From: Blastocatellia bacterium | Lineage (GTDB): Bacteria; Acidobacteriota; Blastocatellia; HR10; J050 | Reading direction: 5' to 3' | Assembly: GCA_025054955.1 (NCBI GenBank) | Contig: JANWZE010000086.1 | Coordinates: 1-64,000 of the forward strand | DNA: 64,000 nt | Shown here: positions 9,160-18,753 of the stretch, in pieces | How the letters are laid out: each line of letters opens with the position of its first letter | Numbering within the stretch: the first letter of the stretch is position 1 | Program-made: the position numbers and the translations under genes | The notes under the pieces: generated by a model | What the model saw: only the letters and a program-made list of their open reading frames with translations | Databases searched by the model: none | Told to the model about the DNA's origin: nothing

Positions 9160-10641
9160 ATGATGAGAGACGTCTCCAAGTTGCTTGTTGCAAACATTGT
9201 GCTCAGCCTGCTTGTGGCTGGTTTCCGGCCGGCTGTTCCGGCGGTGGCGACCGCGCAGGACCCGTGTGCCGACCGCCCTGAAGTATTTCGTGTTGCCGGG
9301 ATGCTTCCTGGTACGGCTGCTGTCACCTGTTTTTCGGGCTACATCAATAACAATCCTGGTCAACCCCCCGACCCGAACGGACCGGTCGTCGCCTTGATAG
9401 ACGTGCGTGATCCGTTTAGCAAGGGAGCAGTTCTTGGTCGGAATTATCCGGCGCCGATGTATCACAATCTGATGCCGAATCCGACCAACAATCCTGCTGA
9501 TCAATGGATCGCGCGAAACCTTGGGCAGGTGTTTGGTGTCACGCTTGATGATGCTGAGCCGCCCAACATTTATGTCACCGCAACGACCGTGTATGGTCGG
9601 TTCGCTTTTGGATTGGGTGGGCCGGGCGCTGTCTACCGGTTGGATGGGCGTACCGGTCGTATCAGTGTGTTTGCTCAACTTCCCAACACAGGACCGGCGT
9701 TGGGCAATATCACCTATGACCATACCAATCAACAATTCTTTGTGTCGAATTTTGAAGATGGGAAAATCTATCGAATCCGCGATGTTGGTGGGACGGGTTC
9801 GATTCGGAGTTCTTTCGATCCGTTTAATCCAGATGATGGAACCGCCGGGTTTGCTCCACTCGGAGAGCGCCTCTGGGGCGTTGGCGTATTCCGTAATCGG
9901 TTGTACTTCAGCGTGTGGCGTGAAGACAAGATGCGATTGGCGGCCAATGCCGCCAATGAAGTGTGGTCCGTCGGATTGACGGCGAGCGGCAACTTCGATT
10001 CAAGCACGTTGCGCCGTGAATTTGCCGCGCCGGAGCTGCTGGCGAACAATGGCTTAGGGTTAGGCTACTCCAATCCGATTTCAGACATCACGTTTTCTCC
10101 TAATGAGCCTAGGATGCTAATTGCTGAACGCAGCCGCACAACCGGCCTCGATACCGGAACACTGCTGCCGCGCGGCTCCGACGCTCACGAATCGCGCGTC
10201 ATTGAATACGTGCTGCAAAACGATCGGTGGGTTCGTAGCCAGGCCAACTTCTTCGTTGGGAATCATCCAGGCCGATGTTCGAATTTTGCGCTACCGGTGT
10301 GCGACCCAGGACGACACACTAATGCGGCTGGAGGCGCCAGCTATGATTGTCTGGGCGATGTGTGGGTCACCGGTGATGCCCTGCGGTTTGAAGAACCAAT
10401 TGCTTTCAATGCGCCGCCGTTGGGCAGGCAAGACATTTATGTCTATGGCTTGCAATGGACGCCGGGCAGCGGCAATGGACCCAATGATACTGATCCGCTG
10501 ACGCCGGGGTTCCAACCCGCGCCCAATGCCGTTGCGCTAACCAGCATCTTTATTGATCTGAATTGCCAGTTTACAAAAGACGATAAAGTTCAAATCGGCG
10601 ACGTTGTGGTTTACAACATCCAATGCCTCTGCGACCCGTAG
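9160..10641 (+). CDS. Secreted protein of unknown function, probably beta-propeller
   Basis: This 493-residue protein has an N-terminal signal peptide (MRDVSKLLVANIVLSLLVAG, cleavage likely near ATAQ-DP). The rest looks beta-rich, with propeller-like lines such as GAVYRLDGRTGRISVF and LGNITYDHTNQQFFVSN that recall NHL/SMP-30-type blades. Eight or more Cys residues suggest disulphides and an extracytoplasmic place. The C-terminal line KDDKVQIGDVVVYNIQC ends the protein. It has a purine-rich site (GAGAAGAGGGG) before the ATG, and it is followed by two FG-GAP proteins on the same strand. I do not recognise a specific family. Confidence 0.75.
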   Translation: MMRDVSKLLVANIVLSLLVAGFRPAVPAVATAQDPCADRPEVFRVAGMLPGTAAVTCFSGYINNNPGQPPDPNGPVVALIDVRDPFSKGAVLGRNYPAPMYHNLMPNPTNNPADQWIARNLGQVFGVTLDDAEPPNIYVTATTVYGRFAFGLGGPGAVYRLDGRTGRISVFAQLPNTGPALGNITYDHTNQQFFVSNFEDGKIYRIRDVGGTGSIRSSFDPFNPDDGTAGFAPLGERLWGVGVFRNRLYFSVWREDKMRLAANAANEVWSVGLTASGNFDSSTLRREFAAPELLANNGLGLGYSNPISDITFSPNEPRMLIAERSRTTGLDTGTLLPRGSDAHESRVIEYVLQNDRWVRSQANFFVGNHPGRCSNFALPVCDPGRHTNAAGGASYDCLGDVWVTGDALRFEEPIAFNAPPLGRQDIYVYGLQWTPGSGNGPNDTDPLTPGFQPAPNAVALTSIFIDLNCQFTKDDKVQIGDVVVYNIQCLCDP

Positions 10642-10663
10642 CCTCGCCGCCGACTCCTAATCC

Positions 10664-10710
10664 GCCCAGAGCGCAGCGGATTCTTATGACGTTTTTGCTG
10701 CGCTCTGGGC
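10664..10710 (+). terminator. Strong hairpin after the gene at 9160
   Basis: GCCCAGAGCGCAGC (10664-10677) and its exact complement (10697-10710) form a 14-bp stem with a 19-base loop, 23 bp after the stop. No T-tract follows, so it is terminator-like or an mRNA-stabilising hairpin rather than a textbook intrinsic terminator. Confidence 0.5.
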
Positions 10711-10912
10711 CAGTTTCTCCGAATTTTCTGCCGTGCCGATAACAAAACCTGGTCTCTGTCCGTATGATATGCTCTCGTGTCTATGATTGTTGACGTGGAG
10801 CAAACAGCCTGCTATAAGTGTAGCCGCCCGGTAGACAACATCAGGTTGGCGCACACGCTTGACGCTTTGTTGTAGACACGATGACATGCACGCAATTTTC
10901 CATGGAGGTGTC

Positions 10913-12661
10913 ATGAACCACAGCAAGAGCAAGAAGCATCAGCAGGGGTCCTCTGTGCCCATGCTATTGGGATTATGTTTGACATTGTTCAGCTATTTTA
11001 TCGTGATCGGGCAGGCGCAACCGACGCCTCGGTCAATTGACTTAGCAATGGGCGCTGACATGTCGGTTTTAGGCATGGAATCAGGTGAACCGCTTGACAC
11101 GGTCTCGCCGGGAACCGTGAGCGGCGCCATGCAAGTGCTCTCAGTTGACCTGAATAACGACACGGTAGGCGATATGGTCATCGGATTGCCGTCGGCCAAT
11201 GCGCCGGCAGGGCGAACCGGCGCCGGGCGAGTCTATGTGGTGTTTGGACGAGCTGGGCAGCCCGCGGGCGCCATTCGTGATCTGTTTATGACGCCACCCA
11301 ACATCATCATCTATGGAGCAGCGACCGGCGATCAATTTGGCGCGGCGTTAGCCGCTGGCGACGTCAATGGAGATGGCGTCAAAGACTTGATCATCGGGGC
11401 GCCATTTGCTGACGAGCCTTCAGGGAGTGCCAATCCTGTGCGCCCGAATGTCGGCAAGGTCTACATCATCTTCGGCGGCCCGAATGTTGGTCAGACGGCG
11501 ATACGCGACATGAGTCAGCCGGCCAATACGGGAGGCGCTGATGTGACAATCATTGGATGGGGTGGTGAACCCAATGCGATGATGATCCGAGATGATGCCG
11601 ACCGCGCTGGCATTTCGGTCGCCTCGGGTGACATTAACGGGGACCGCGTGGATGACATCATTGTCGGCGCGCCGGGCAATGACGGGCGTGATGGGCGGCG
11701 GCTGGATGGCGGAGCCGTCTATGTGTTCTTTGGTCAGCGAAACTGGAGCAGTGGCGCCGTGCGTGATGCTGCCATGCCGCTGCCGGCTGGGGTGAATCTG
11801 TTGATTTTTGGCCGGGCTGTGAATTTTCCGGGTCGTGGCGATATCGGTGGAAATTTGGGACGCGTTGTCGCTGTCGGTAACATCGCTGGCGATGCAGCGG
11901 CCGACATCATTACCTCTGCGATGATCATTGATATTCGGAATTTGGACCTGGGGCCAGGCGAGGTCTACGGCGTTGTTGGTTCAACAGCTTTATCTACTAC
12001 ACAGGCGACGGTCTACGATGTGACCAGCGGCAGTGGCCGCTATGGCGGCTCACAGCAGCCGAATTTCACGATCTTCGGCGCGGATGCACAAGACCTCTTT
12101 GACTGCACGCTCGCCGTTGGCAACCTGAATGCTGATGGGTACGAGGACATCATCATCGGAGCTCCGCAAGCTGACGGGCCCAACAATGGCCGGAGCGCCG
12201 CCGGAGAGGTTTATGTGATCAATGGCGCGATGACCGTTGCCAGTCGCAACTTGGCTCAAACGGCCGCTGACGCGACCATCATCGGCGCGTTGGTTGGCGA
12301 CCAGCTCGGTTCATCGGTGGCGCTGGGCGATGTTAACGGGGACCGCATCAAGGATCTCATCCTTGGCTTGCCTCTTGGTCAAGGAGCCGCGTCGCAAAAT
12401 GCAGCCGGGCGCGTGCATGTGCTCTATGGCGGCGCCGGCTTCATTCGGCCCACGCGCGACCTGCGGGTCGAAGCTCAGGCTGCGGACATGACGATCTTCG
12501 GCGGCGGTGTCGGCGATCAAATTGGCTCGTCGGTGAGTGCGGGCGATGTTAATGGTGATCAGATCGAAGACTTGCTCATTGCCAGCCCCTTTGCCGATAC
12601 CTGCACGGCCGGTCAACGTCCAAAAGCCGGCGTCACCTTTGTCGTCTACGGTAGGCGTTAA
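10913..12661 (+). CDS. Secreted FG-GAP repeat (integrin alpha-like) protein, seven repeats
   Basis: The product (582 residues) has a basic start and hydrophobic signal segment (MLLGLCLTLFSYFIVIG). Seven FG-GAP repeats of about 65-80 residues follow, enough for one closed seven-bladed propeller. Each carries a calcium-loop line such as GDVNGDGVKDLIIGAP, GDINGDRVDDIIVGAP or GNLNADGYEDIIIGAP. Repeat 4 (GNIAGDAAADIITSA) is the most degenerate. The start at 10913 has GGAGG four bases upstream; an in-frame TTG at 10859 is less likely. It is probably a surface or secreted adhesion or binding protein. Its nearest relative in the window is the next gene. Confidence 0.88.
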   Translation: MNHSKSKKHQQGSSVPMLLGLCLTLFSYFIVIGQAQPTPRSIDLAMGADMSVLGMESGEPLDTVSPGTVSGAMQVLSVDLNNDTVGDMVIGLPSANAPAGRTGAGRVYVVFGRAGQPAGAIRDLFMTPPNIIIYGAATGDQFGAALAAGDVNGDGVKDLIIGAPFADEPSGSANPVRPNVGKVYIIFGGPNVGQTAIRDMSQPANTGGADVTIIGWGGEPNAMMIRDDADRAGISVASGDINGDRVDDIIVGAPGNDGRDGRRLDGGAVYVFFGQRNWSSGAVRDAAMPLPAGVNLLIFGRAVNFPGRGDIGGNLGRVVAVGNIAGDAAADIITSAMIIDIRNLDLGPGEVYGVVGSTALSTTQATVYDVTSGSGRYGGSQQPNFTIFGADAQDLFDCTLAVGNLNADGYEDIIIGAPQADGPNNGRSAAGEVYVINGAMTVASRNLAQTAADATIIGALVGDQLGSSVALGDVNGDRIKDLILGLPLGQGAASQNAAGRVHVLYGGAGFIRPTRDLRVEAQAADMTIFGGGVGDQIGSSVSAGDVNGDQIEDLLIASPFADTCTAGQRPKAGVTFVVYGRR

Positions 12662-12849
12662 AGGGCGGCAGTTTGCTGAGGGCGTCCGCGCTGACCGGCT
12701 GCACCGGCCTCACCGGCGTTCTGTTATCTGTGTCCTGAGCATGACGTGCTGCGGTCTGTAACAGAAGCCAGCATGGATCAGCACTCAGCAGCGTAGCTGG
12801 TTTGAACCCTGAGGAGTAGCGTTTCAGCTCTGTTCTGCATGGAGGATTC

Positions 12850-14511
12850 ATGTTCAGGAAGTTCGTAGTCGCGGTCGTCACATGTTTTTGGTTGATTCAA
12901 TCTGGTGTCTCGTTGGTATCAGCTTCATTGCCGGCAAAAGTGGACCTATCGGTTGCTGGGGCAGCGGATCAACTCATCTACAATGCCGACAGCGGCGACG
13001 CGCGTTCCGGTCAACAGGTGTGGCAATCGGTGGCCGCTGGCGACGTCAATGGCGACGGCGTCAAAGATATTTTGGTGGGCGTTCCCTACGGGCAAGGACC
13101 CGATAACCGCCGACAACTGAGTGGAGAAGTCTTGATCTTCTTTGGTCGCGTCGGCGCCGATACCATGACGACCGTTCGAGACGCTGCCAGACCATCTCCA
13201 CCGCAAGGAACAGGCGCCGACGTGATTGTGTACGGCCCAAACCGATCGTCATTCGGACATTCGATTGCCTGCGCCGATTTCAACGGAGACCGCGTTGATG
13301 ATTTGCTGGTCGGCGCGTTCACTGCCACCAAGCCAGCCATCGGTGGGAGTCAGCAAGCGGTGTTAGCCGGCGCTGCTTACGTGATCTTGGGGAGCAGTAT
13401 GCTCACGAGCAGGACTCGGATTGACTTGGATCAGAGCAATGCTGCTCGCGCCAACGTGAGAATCTATGGCGCTCATGTGACCTCGCTCACAGGCTATGCT
13501 GTGGCCGCCGGTGACCTCAATGGCGATGGACTGGCGGACGCCATTGTCGGGGCGCCGGGAGCCAATAAGGCCGGCATGGCGCAGGCGTTTGGAGCGGCTT
13601 ACATTTTGCTGGGCCGCGCTTCGCTTGGCGGCGTGGTAGATTTGGCTATCGCGCCCGGTCAGGCCTCTGGTCCGAGCGCTGTTGTGTTCGGTGCAGAGGC
13701 TACCGGTCGGACGGTGGGTGATCAATTGGGCGCGGCGCTTGCGGCGGGCGACGTCAGTGGTGATGGCGTTGACGATTTGATTGTCAGCGCTCCGTTGGCC
13801 GATGGGCCGCAAAATCAACGACGCGATGCTGGTGAAGTTTATGTGATTGCAGGTGGGGCTGGTTTGAGTGCTGGAGCTGTATTTGATCTTGCCACTTCTT
13901 CATCTGCTGTATTGATTCTGGGCGCGGGAGCTGAGGATCAAATCGGGCTGTCGTTGGCATCGGGTGATCTCAACGGTGATGGAATCAGCGATCTGATTAT
14001 CGGCGCGCCCATGAAAGACGGGGCTGCCGGTGATGACGTAGGAGCAGTTTATGTTGTCTTTGGTAGCCGCGCGTTGCTGGCCGGAGTCACTCGCGATCTT
14101 CAATCGAGCATGGGCGGGTATGACCTGTTCATCACTGGGCCTGGCCGGAGAAGCACATTCGGTCAGGCTGTTGCCGCCGGCGATGTCAACGGCGACCGGA
14201 TTGCTGATCTGATTGTCTCGGCGGACGGAGCCGCCAATGAGAAGAATGTGACGAGCGGCATTGTCTCCGTCGTGTTTGGCCGCATGAGCGGCGCAACAGC
14301 CTCGAACTCAGCGTCGCTTGTGCAGCCGACCGGCCCTGATGTGACCATTTTGGGCGTTGATGAAGGCGATCGGCTGGGATTTGCGCTGGCTGCGGGCGAT
14401 GTCAATGGCGACAGGATCGCGGATGTGCTGATGGCTGCGCCGGGAGGTGATGGACCGGCGAACAATCGTTCAAACTGCGGCGAAACCTATGTGGTGTATG
14501 GTGAATCATGA
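12850..14511 (+). CDS. Secreted FG-GAP repeat (integrin alpha-like) protein, seven repeats
   Basis: This 553-residue paralogue of the preceding gene has a signal peptide (FVVAVVTCFWLIQSGVSLV) and seven FG-GAP repeats. Their calcium-loop lines include GDVNGDGVKDILVGVP, GDLNGDGLADAIVGAP and GDLNGDGISDLIIGAP. Repeat 2 is altered to ADFNGDRVDDLLVGAF. GGAGG sits close before the ATG. The seven repeats are expected to close into a single propeller with no other domain. Tandem duplication with the gene at 10913 is inferred from the shared layout and spacing. The ligand is unknown. Confidence 0.88.
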   Translation: MFRKFVVAVVTCFWLIQSGVSLVSASLPAKVDLSVAGAADQLIYNADSGDARSGQQVWQSVAAGDVNGDGVKDILVGVPYGQGPDNRRQLSGEVLIFFGRVGADTMTTVRDAARPSPPQGTGADVIVYGPNRSSFGHSIACADFNGDRVDDLLVGAFTATKPAIGGSQQAVLAGAAYVILGSSMLTSRTRIDLDQSNAARANVRIYGAHVTSLTGYAVAAGDLNGDGLADAIVGAPGANKAGMAQAFGAAYILLGRASLGGVVDLAIAPGQASGPSAVVFGAEATGRTVGDQLGAALAAGDVSGDGVDDLIVSAPLADGPQNQRRDAGEVYVIAGGAGLSAGAVFDLATSSSAVLILGAGAEDQIGLSLASGDLNGDGISDLIIGAPMKDGAAGDDVGAVYVVFGSRALLAGVTRDLQSSMGGYDLFITGPGRRSTFGQAVAAGDVNGDRIADLIVSADGAANEKNVTSGIVSVVFGRMSGATASNSASLVQPTGPDVTILGVDEGDRLGFALAAGDVNGDRIADVLMAAPGGDGPANNRSNCGETYVVYGES

Positions 14512-14654
14512 GCGCCGGGCGGTCATCCCCGATTGACCGAGCGGATTTCGTCAATGAATGAGTTGAAGTTGTGAAGAAATCGCCCATGCGCTCCGGGCGC
14601 ACCACGTTGGATGAGAATGCCTTTTCGTTAGTGTGTTTCGCGGGCCTATTTCCC

Positions 14655-14730
14655 CGTGGGCCTATTCCCCAAGGAATCACCCTTATGCTCCTCGCTCGCC
14701 ACGAAGCATGAAAATGGTTATCTCCAGAGG
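14655..14730 (+). repeat. Dispersed repeat R5, copy 1
   Basis: The text around CCACGAAGCATGAAAATGG recurs at 36200-36236 and 37085-37137, and in degenerate form at 48727-48766. The longer upstream part (AAGGAATCACCCTTATGC) is shared with the copy near 37090. It lies in the gene-free stretch 14512-15015. Confidence 0.65.
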
Positions 14731-15002
14731 GGCGCCGTCGGCGCTTGGCTCTGCCGGCGCACTCCAAGAGAGAGTCAGGAGCGTATGAGGATGCGTTTTG
14801 GAGTGCGGTGGCAAGCCCGCGGGGCGCGACGCCGCTTTGGTCTGGTGCGGCGTGTCAGGGCAGAAAGCGCCGTCGGCGCTTGGCTCTGCCGGCGCACTCA
14901 AGATAAAGTCAGGAATCGCCCATGAGCTCTGCGCTGACCACGAACGATGGAAATACAATTCTTTCGTGAGCTTCGTGTGTTTCGTGGGCTATTTTCAGAG
15001 GA
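14729..15002 (+). repeat. Dispersed repeat R4 with internal direct repeats
   Basis: A 33-34 bp unit (GCGCCGTCGGCGCTTGGCTC and following) occurs at 14729 and again at 14867. The second unit, with its downstream part up to TTTCGTGGGCTATTTTCAG at 15002, matches 49641-49774 over about 135 bp in the same orientation. A related part lies inverted at 29160-29300. The stretch 14512-15015 holds no gene; the open frames across it are repeat translations. Confidence 0.7.
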
Positions 15003-15015
15003 GCGATGGCCTCGA

Positions 15016-17817
15016 TCACGGATTGATTTTTCCTTTTACTTCCTCAATCGTGCAGAGCACATCGTAGTTGGCGCAGAGTTTCACACCCGTCGGTTTCTCC
15101 GGCATAGGAATCTCCGCACTGGTTGAGCTATTGCCTGTGATACGCCCTGTCAATCGCATGGTGCGGCCTTTGCCGAACTCAACATAGATCGGCAATGGCA
15201 TGACGAAATCAGGGGAGACATTGCTCTGTTCAATTTTGATCTTCAGCACTGGCTTTCCGCCGGCGCCGGCGTCCACGTTGTATTGGAGCTTGTAATGCGG
15301 CAGGTCAGTGCCGTAGACCCACTGGTTGAAGAACCAATCCATGCGGCCATTACCGGCTTGATCCATGTCAGGCGTCATGTGTTTTTCAACGATACGTTTG
15401 AAGTCTTCAGTTGAGGCTGCCTGGTGCAGGTGGGATTGCACAAAATCCCGCATCATGGCGATGAAGCGGTCGTCCTGGCGTCCGGCCGGCGCCCTGGTGT
15501 CCATCATCATCATGCGCAGCATGTGGAGAATGAACGCGCCTTTACGGTAGACCAAAAACGCGTAGGCGCCGGCTGTTCGCGCCGTATCCATACGGCTGCC
15601 CAACCAAATTGGAGCCACATCGTTGGGTCGCATGGAGACATTGTTAAGCCCGAGCGGATATTTTTTGGTGATGTAGTTGTGTTCTTCTTGCCAGAATTTC
15701 AAGAACCGTTCTTGCCGGCGCTGCGGATCTTTGTGGAAAGCATATTGCAGGTAGAGCGAGGCAGAGAATTCGGCGAATCCCTCTGAGAGCCATTGATCGT
15801 GGTACGTTTTCCAACTGACCAGGTGACCCCACCATTGGTGTGCGACTTCATGCGGGCCGACGACATCCGTGAACTTGGTCACCGTTGCGCCCATGCCTAA
15901 CACTTTCCGTTGCGTTGCGTCGAGGAAGGCGATGTAGGGCATGTAGACGAGCATCGGCCAACTTTGTCCGAAAAATGCGGCAGGTTGCTGAGACATGACG
16001 ATGCGGCCATAGGGATTGACGCCGAAATATTGATTAAAAATTCGGATGGAGTTCAATGCCTCAACCAACGAACTATTGGCCAATCCGGCGGTTGACAAAT
16101 TGCCGACCGGCATTTCTTTGCCGATGTCTTCTTCTTTTTCCATCTGCTCATAGATTTGGCGTATTTCTTTCAGTTCATTAGGCTCATCTTTGTTGGTGAA
16201 CACACTGATTGTGAATCCTTGGTCTTGCCTCTCCAGCACGCGGAAGTCGCCGTAGTTGAATCCGGCAACGGCCAGCGGAAATTCGCTGATCCACTGTGAG
16301 CAGGCGTATTTTCCATCTTTCCATTCCCGGACTTTTTTTCCGGTAGCGACCATTTGCAAATTGGACGGAATCCGAAACGTCATATCAAACGTCGCGCGGT
16401 CGCCGAACGTGGTTTGCCAGTTATTGGGATACCAGGTGTCGCGGCAAGCCGGATTCAGGATGTAGTTGCCGCCGCCGCTATCTTGCACCGCTTCGGGTCC
16501 GCGATACTCGATCGTCAGCGTGTAGGCGCGTTGTGTGAGAGCTTCAGGATAAACGACGCCGAATGCGCCGCCTTCTTCATGCTCAACGTGAATGAATGGA
16601 AGCGTCGCCCCATTGTCATCCAGCACGCGACTGACGCGGAGCCGCGGGAAGAGCGCCATTTGAATCAGGCGCAAGCCCGGCATGCGAGGCACAAACGTCA
16701 CCTGAGCGGAGGCCGTCAGTTGTTCGTTGCGTTCGATCAATGAATCAATGCGAACGTGGGTGATGTCATACTCCAGATGATTTTCGTTGGATGAAGCGGT
16801 GCCCCGTTTGTAGTCGTCTTCAAAGTGACAGAGCGACCAGATGCCTTGTGTATTGCGGTCGTAGCTGATGAGCGCCACTTCCTCAGGGCTCGGCAGATTC
16901 GGAACGGCTCCCAATGGGTCAACCACGTAGATCAGCTTCTTGAGCTTCTGGCCTTTGATGAACGCGGTGAAGAACCCTTTGTCTTTTCGTGTGGGGGTGT
17001 AGAGGTCTGAGAGAATGCGCAATTCAATGGTCGCGCGCAGTTGGCGGCGGAGTTCGCGTTGATGGTTTTTGAAATCATCTTTGACGCTCTCGGGCGCAGG
17101 TCGGCTCGCCGGAGTCAATTTCGTCTTGAGTTCATCGAAGGTGGCATCGGTGAAGTAGAGGATGAGTTGCTCAAACGGCTCGTTGATCTGTGTCGGGTCT
17201 TCAGCGTCCTGAAGCAGATGGCGTAGGAAATTGCGATCGGTTTGAGTTGATGGTCGCATGGTGAATCGCCCACGCCCGACGAACACGGCGCCGGTAACGC
17301 GCTCCATGACCGGATTGAAGAAGTAGAATGTGCCTTCATCGAAGCGGAATCGTCCGACATCCCGTTTCAGTTCAACGTTGGAGGCAACCATGGAATTATC
17401 GCTGAAGCCGATCTCGCGCAGTTGCGTGAAGATGGGATCGCCGGGGGGCTTGCCGCCCACGTCAATTTGTTCGATCAGGCGGGCGATTTGTAGTTTGATG
17501 TCAACCGTCAGTTTTTGTCCCTCACGGAGTTGAACGACCTGTTGCCCGCCGGAGTCCATGCCGGGGGCCCAGGCGCGCAGACCGTATGTGCCCGGTCGCA
17601 AGCCGGTGAAAGCATAAGCGCCCTTGCCATCACAGAGGCTTGTTTGAGCGGCGCCCGTCTGTTGATTGATCAGCGTGACCGTTGCCTGTGCAACGACAGC
17701 TCCTTGCGGGTCGGTGACAACGCCTGAGAGTTCCGAAACGACAGTTCCGGCAGTGCGGTCAGCGGCCAACGAGGGCATCAAAAGGAGGCCGATGAGCATC
17801 AGCGATTTCAGTTTCAT
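15016..17817 (-). CDS. Exported M1-type zinc peptidase with N-terminal carboxypeptidase-regulatory-like domain
   Basis: The product (933 residues) carries a signal peptide (MKLKSLMLIGLLLMPSLA). A Cna-B/CarboxypepD_reg-like domain follows at about residues 30-115 (ELSGVVTDPQGAVVAQATVT). The M1 peptidase core has the zinc motif HEVAHQWWGH near residue 655 and the third ligand in WLSEGFAEF about 20 residues on. The usual substrate-binding GxMEN is not seen; its place is taken by a FFGQSWPMLVY stretch. It therefore probably cleaves peptides outside the cytoplasm but may differ in exopeptidase specificity. It has its own candidate promoter and no operon partner. Confidence 0.87.
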   Translation of the reverse strand: MKLKSLMLIGLLLMPSLAADRTAGTVVSELSGVVTDPQGAVVAQATVTLINQQTGAAQTSLCDGKGAYAFTGLRPGTYGLRAWAPGMDSGGQQVVQLREGQKLTVDIKLQIARLIEQIDVGGKPPGDPIFTQLREIGFSDNSMVASNVELKRDVGRFRFDEGTFYFFNPVMERVTGAVFVGRGRFTMRPSTQTDRNFLRHLLQDAEDPTQINEPFEQLILYFTDATFDELKTKLTPASRPAPESVKDDFKNHQRELRRQLRATIELRILSDLYTPTRKDKGFFTAFIKGQKLKKLIYVVDPLGAVPNLPSPEEVALISYDRNTQGIWSLCHFEDDYKRGTASSNENHLEYDITHVRIDSLIERNEQLTASAQVTFVPRMPGLRLIQMALFPRLRVSRVLDDNGATLPFIHVEHEEGGAFGVVYPEALTQRAYTLTIEYRGPEAVQDSGGGNYILNPACRDTWYPNNWQTTFGDRATFDMTFRIPSNLQMVATGKKVREWKDGKYACSQWISEFPLAVAGFNYGDFRVLERQDQGFTISVFTNKDEPNELKEIRQIYEQMEKEEDIGKEMPVGNLSTAGLANSSLVEALNSIRIFNQYFGVNPYGRIVMSQQPAAFFGQSWPMLVYMPYIAFLDATQRKVLGMGATVTKFTDVVGPHEVAHQWWGHLVSWKTYHDQWLSEGFAEFSASLYLQYAFHKDPQRRQERFLKFWQEEHNYITKKYPLGLNNVSMRPNDVAPIWLGSRMDTARTAGAYAFLVYRKGAFILHMLRMMMMDTRAPAGRQDDRFIAMMRDFVQSHLHQAASTEDFKRIVEKHMTPDMDQAGNGRMDWFFNQWVYGTDLPHYKLQYNVDAGAGGKPVLKIKIEQSNVSPDFVMPLPIYVEFGKGRTMRLTGRITGNSSTSAEIPMPEKPTGVKLCANYDVLCTIEEVKGKINP

Positions 17818-17848
17818 AAATCTACCCCCGCTCTAACATGAGCGCGGA

Positions 17849-17876
17849 AGTATAACACACCATCCGACGCCCACAA
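17849..17876 (-). promoter_or_regulatory. Candidate sigma70 promoter for the M1 peptidase gene
   Basis: On the minus strand, TTGTGG (17871-17876) and TATACT (17849-17854) are spaced by 16 bp. They lie about 30 bp before the ATG at 17817. The -10 matches the consensus at five of six bases. Confidence 0.55.
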
Positions 17877-17927
17877 GTTTGCTCCCTTTCGACATTCCCG
17901 CCGATGAGCTATCATTAGATGCCCTGT

Positions 17928-18128
17928 ATGCAAGTTCGCTGTCCTCAATGTGGCAAGCAAACACCCTGGGAAGGCAACCAGTTTCGCCCGTTTTGTTCTG
18001 AACGATGTCGGCTGATTGATTTAGGCAAGTGGGCCGATGGTCAATATGTGATTGCCGGTGAACGGGCAAGTTCGTCGGATGTCCCCGGCAAGGAGCAGTC
18101 GGATGTGGATTCCTCATTGATTCATTGA
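17928..18128 (+). CDS. yacG: YacG-type zinc-binding protein (DNA gyrase inhibitor family)
   Basis: This small protein (66 residues from ATG 17928; an in-frame ATG at 17919 adds three) has the four-Cys YacG zinc site: CPQC near the start and FCSERC about 15 residues later, followed by [12 protein letters not shown]. YacG of E. coli binds GyrB and inhibits gyrase; the same role here is by homology. The later ATG fits the usual family N-terminus. It is the first gene of a short plus-strand run with a thioredoxin 9 bp downstream. Confidence 0.88.
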   Translation: MQVRCPQCGKQTPWEGNQFRPFCSERCRLIDLGKWADGQYVIAGERASSSDVPGKEQSDVDSSLIH

Positions 18129-18137
18129 GGCAGGGCT

Positions 18138-18746
18138 ATGATGCAATCGGAGCGTCGAGCGTTAGAGTCACGTTCATCCACCTCGACCCGATGGCTCGCG
18201 GCCATCGTGGTGGTGGGCATGATTGCTGCGGCTGGATATTTGATCTTCAGCCGCGAATCCTCGTTCGCGCCGTCACGGGCAATGGTTGACGGATTGCCGG
18301 GAACGATTGGGGTGGCTCGCGCCGCGCCTGATTTGCCGGCGCGAACGCTGGATGGCCAACCGTTACGACTAAGCGAGCTAAAAGGAAAAGTTGTCATCCT
18401 GAATTTCTGGGCGACGTGGTGCGCCAGTTGTCGGAGCGAGATTCCGCACCTGGCCAGCCTCGCCGAGAAATATGGCAAACAAGGCGTCGAGGTAGTCGGT
18501 TTATCTGTTGAAGACCCAAGCGCTGACCGAGACAAAGTGCAACGATTCAAAGAGCGGTTCCGCATGGGGTACACGGTGGGCTTCAGCTCACAGGAACTGC
18601 TGGAAGCCTATGTTGGCCCTGGTCAGCAGCCCATTCCGCAATCACTGGTGTTTGACCGGCAAGGACGATTGCAAGCGCACCTGGTCGGTTTTGATCCACG
18701 TCGTGATCCACCCCGCTTGGAAAGCCTGATTACACGCTTGCTGTGA
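18138..18746 (+). CDS. TlpA-like membrane-anchored thioredoxin
   Basis: This 202-residue protein has an N-terminal membrane anchor (LAAIVVVGMIAAAGYLIF) and a periplasmic thioredoxin-fold domain of the TlpA/ResA/AhpC-TSA type. The redox site is WATWCASC in a NFWATWCASCRSEIPHL line, and the cis-Pro region is QPIPQSLVFD. It probably reduces disulphides in exported proteins or cytochrome c maturation, but no partner gene is nearby. GAGGCAGGG precedes the ATG. The spacing to yacG (9 bp) suggests co-transcription. Confidence 0.88.
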   Translation: MMQSERRALESRSSTSTRWLAAIVVVGMIAAAGYLIFSRESSFAPSRAMVDGLPGTIGVARAAPDLPARTLDGQPLRLSELKGKVVILNFWATWCASCRSEIPHLASLAEKYGKQGVEVVGLSVEDPSADRDKVQRFKERFRMGYTVGFSSQELLEAYVGPGQQPIPQSLVFDRQGRLQAHLVGFDPRRDPPRLESLITRLL

Positions 18747-18753
18747 GGTGGTC

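Noticed and set aside
14656-14958. Arg/Ala-rich frames on both strands
   Set aside because: They are translations of the R4/R5 repeats, with internal duplicated text and no conserved protein pattern.
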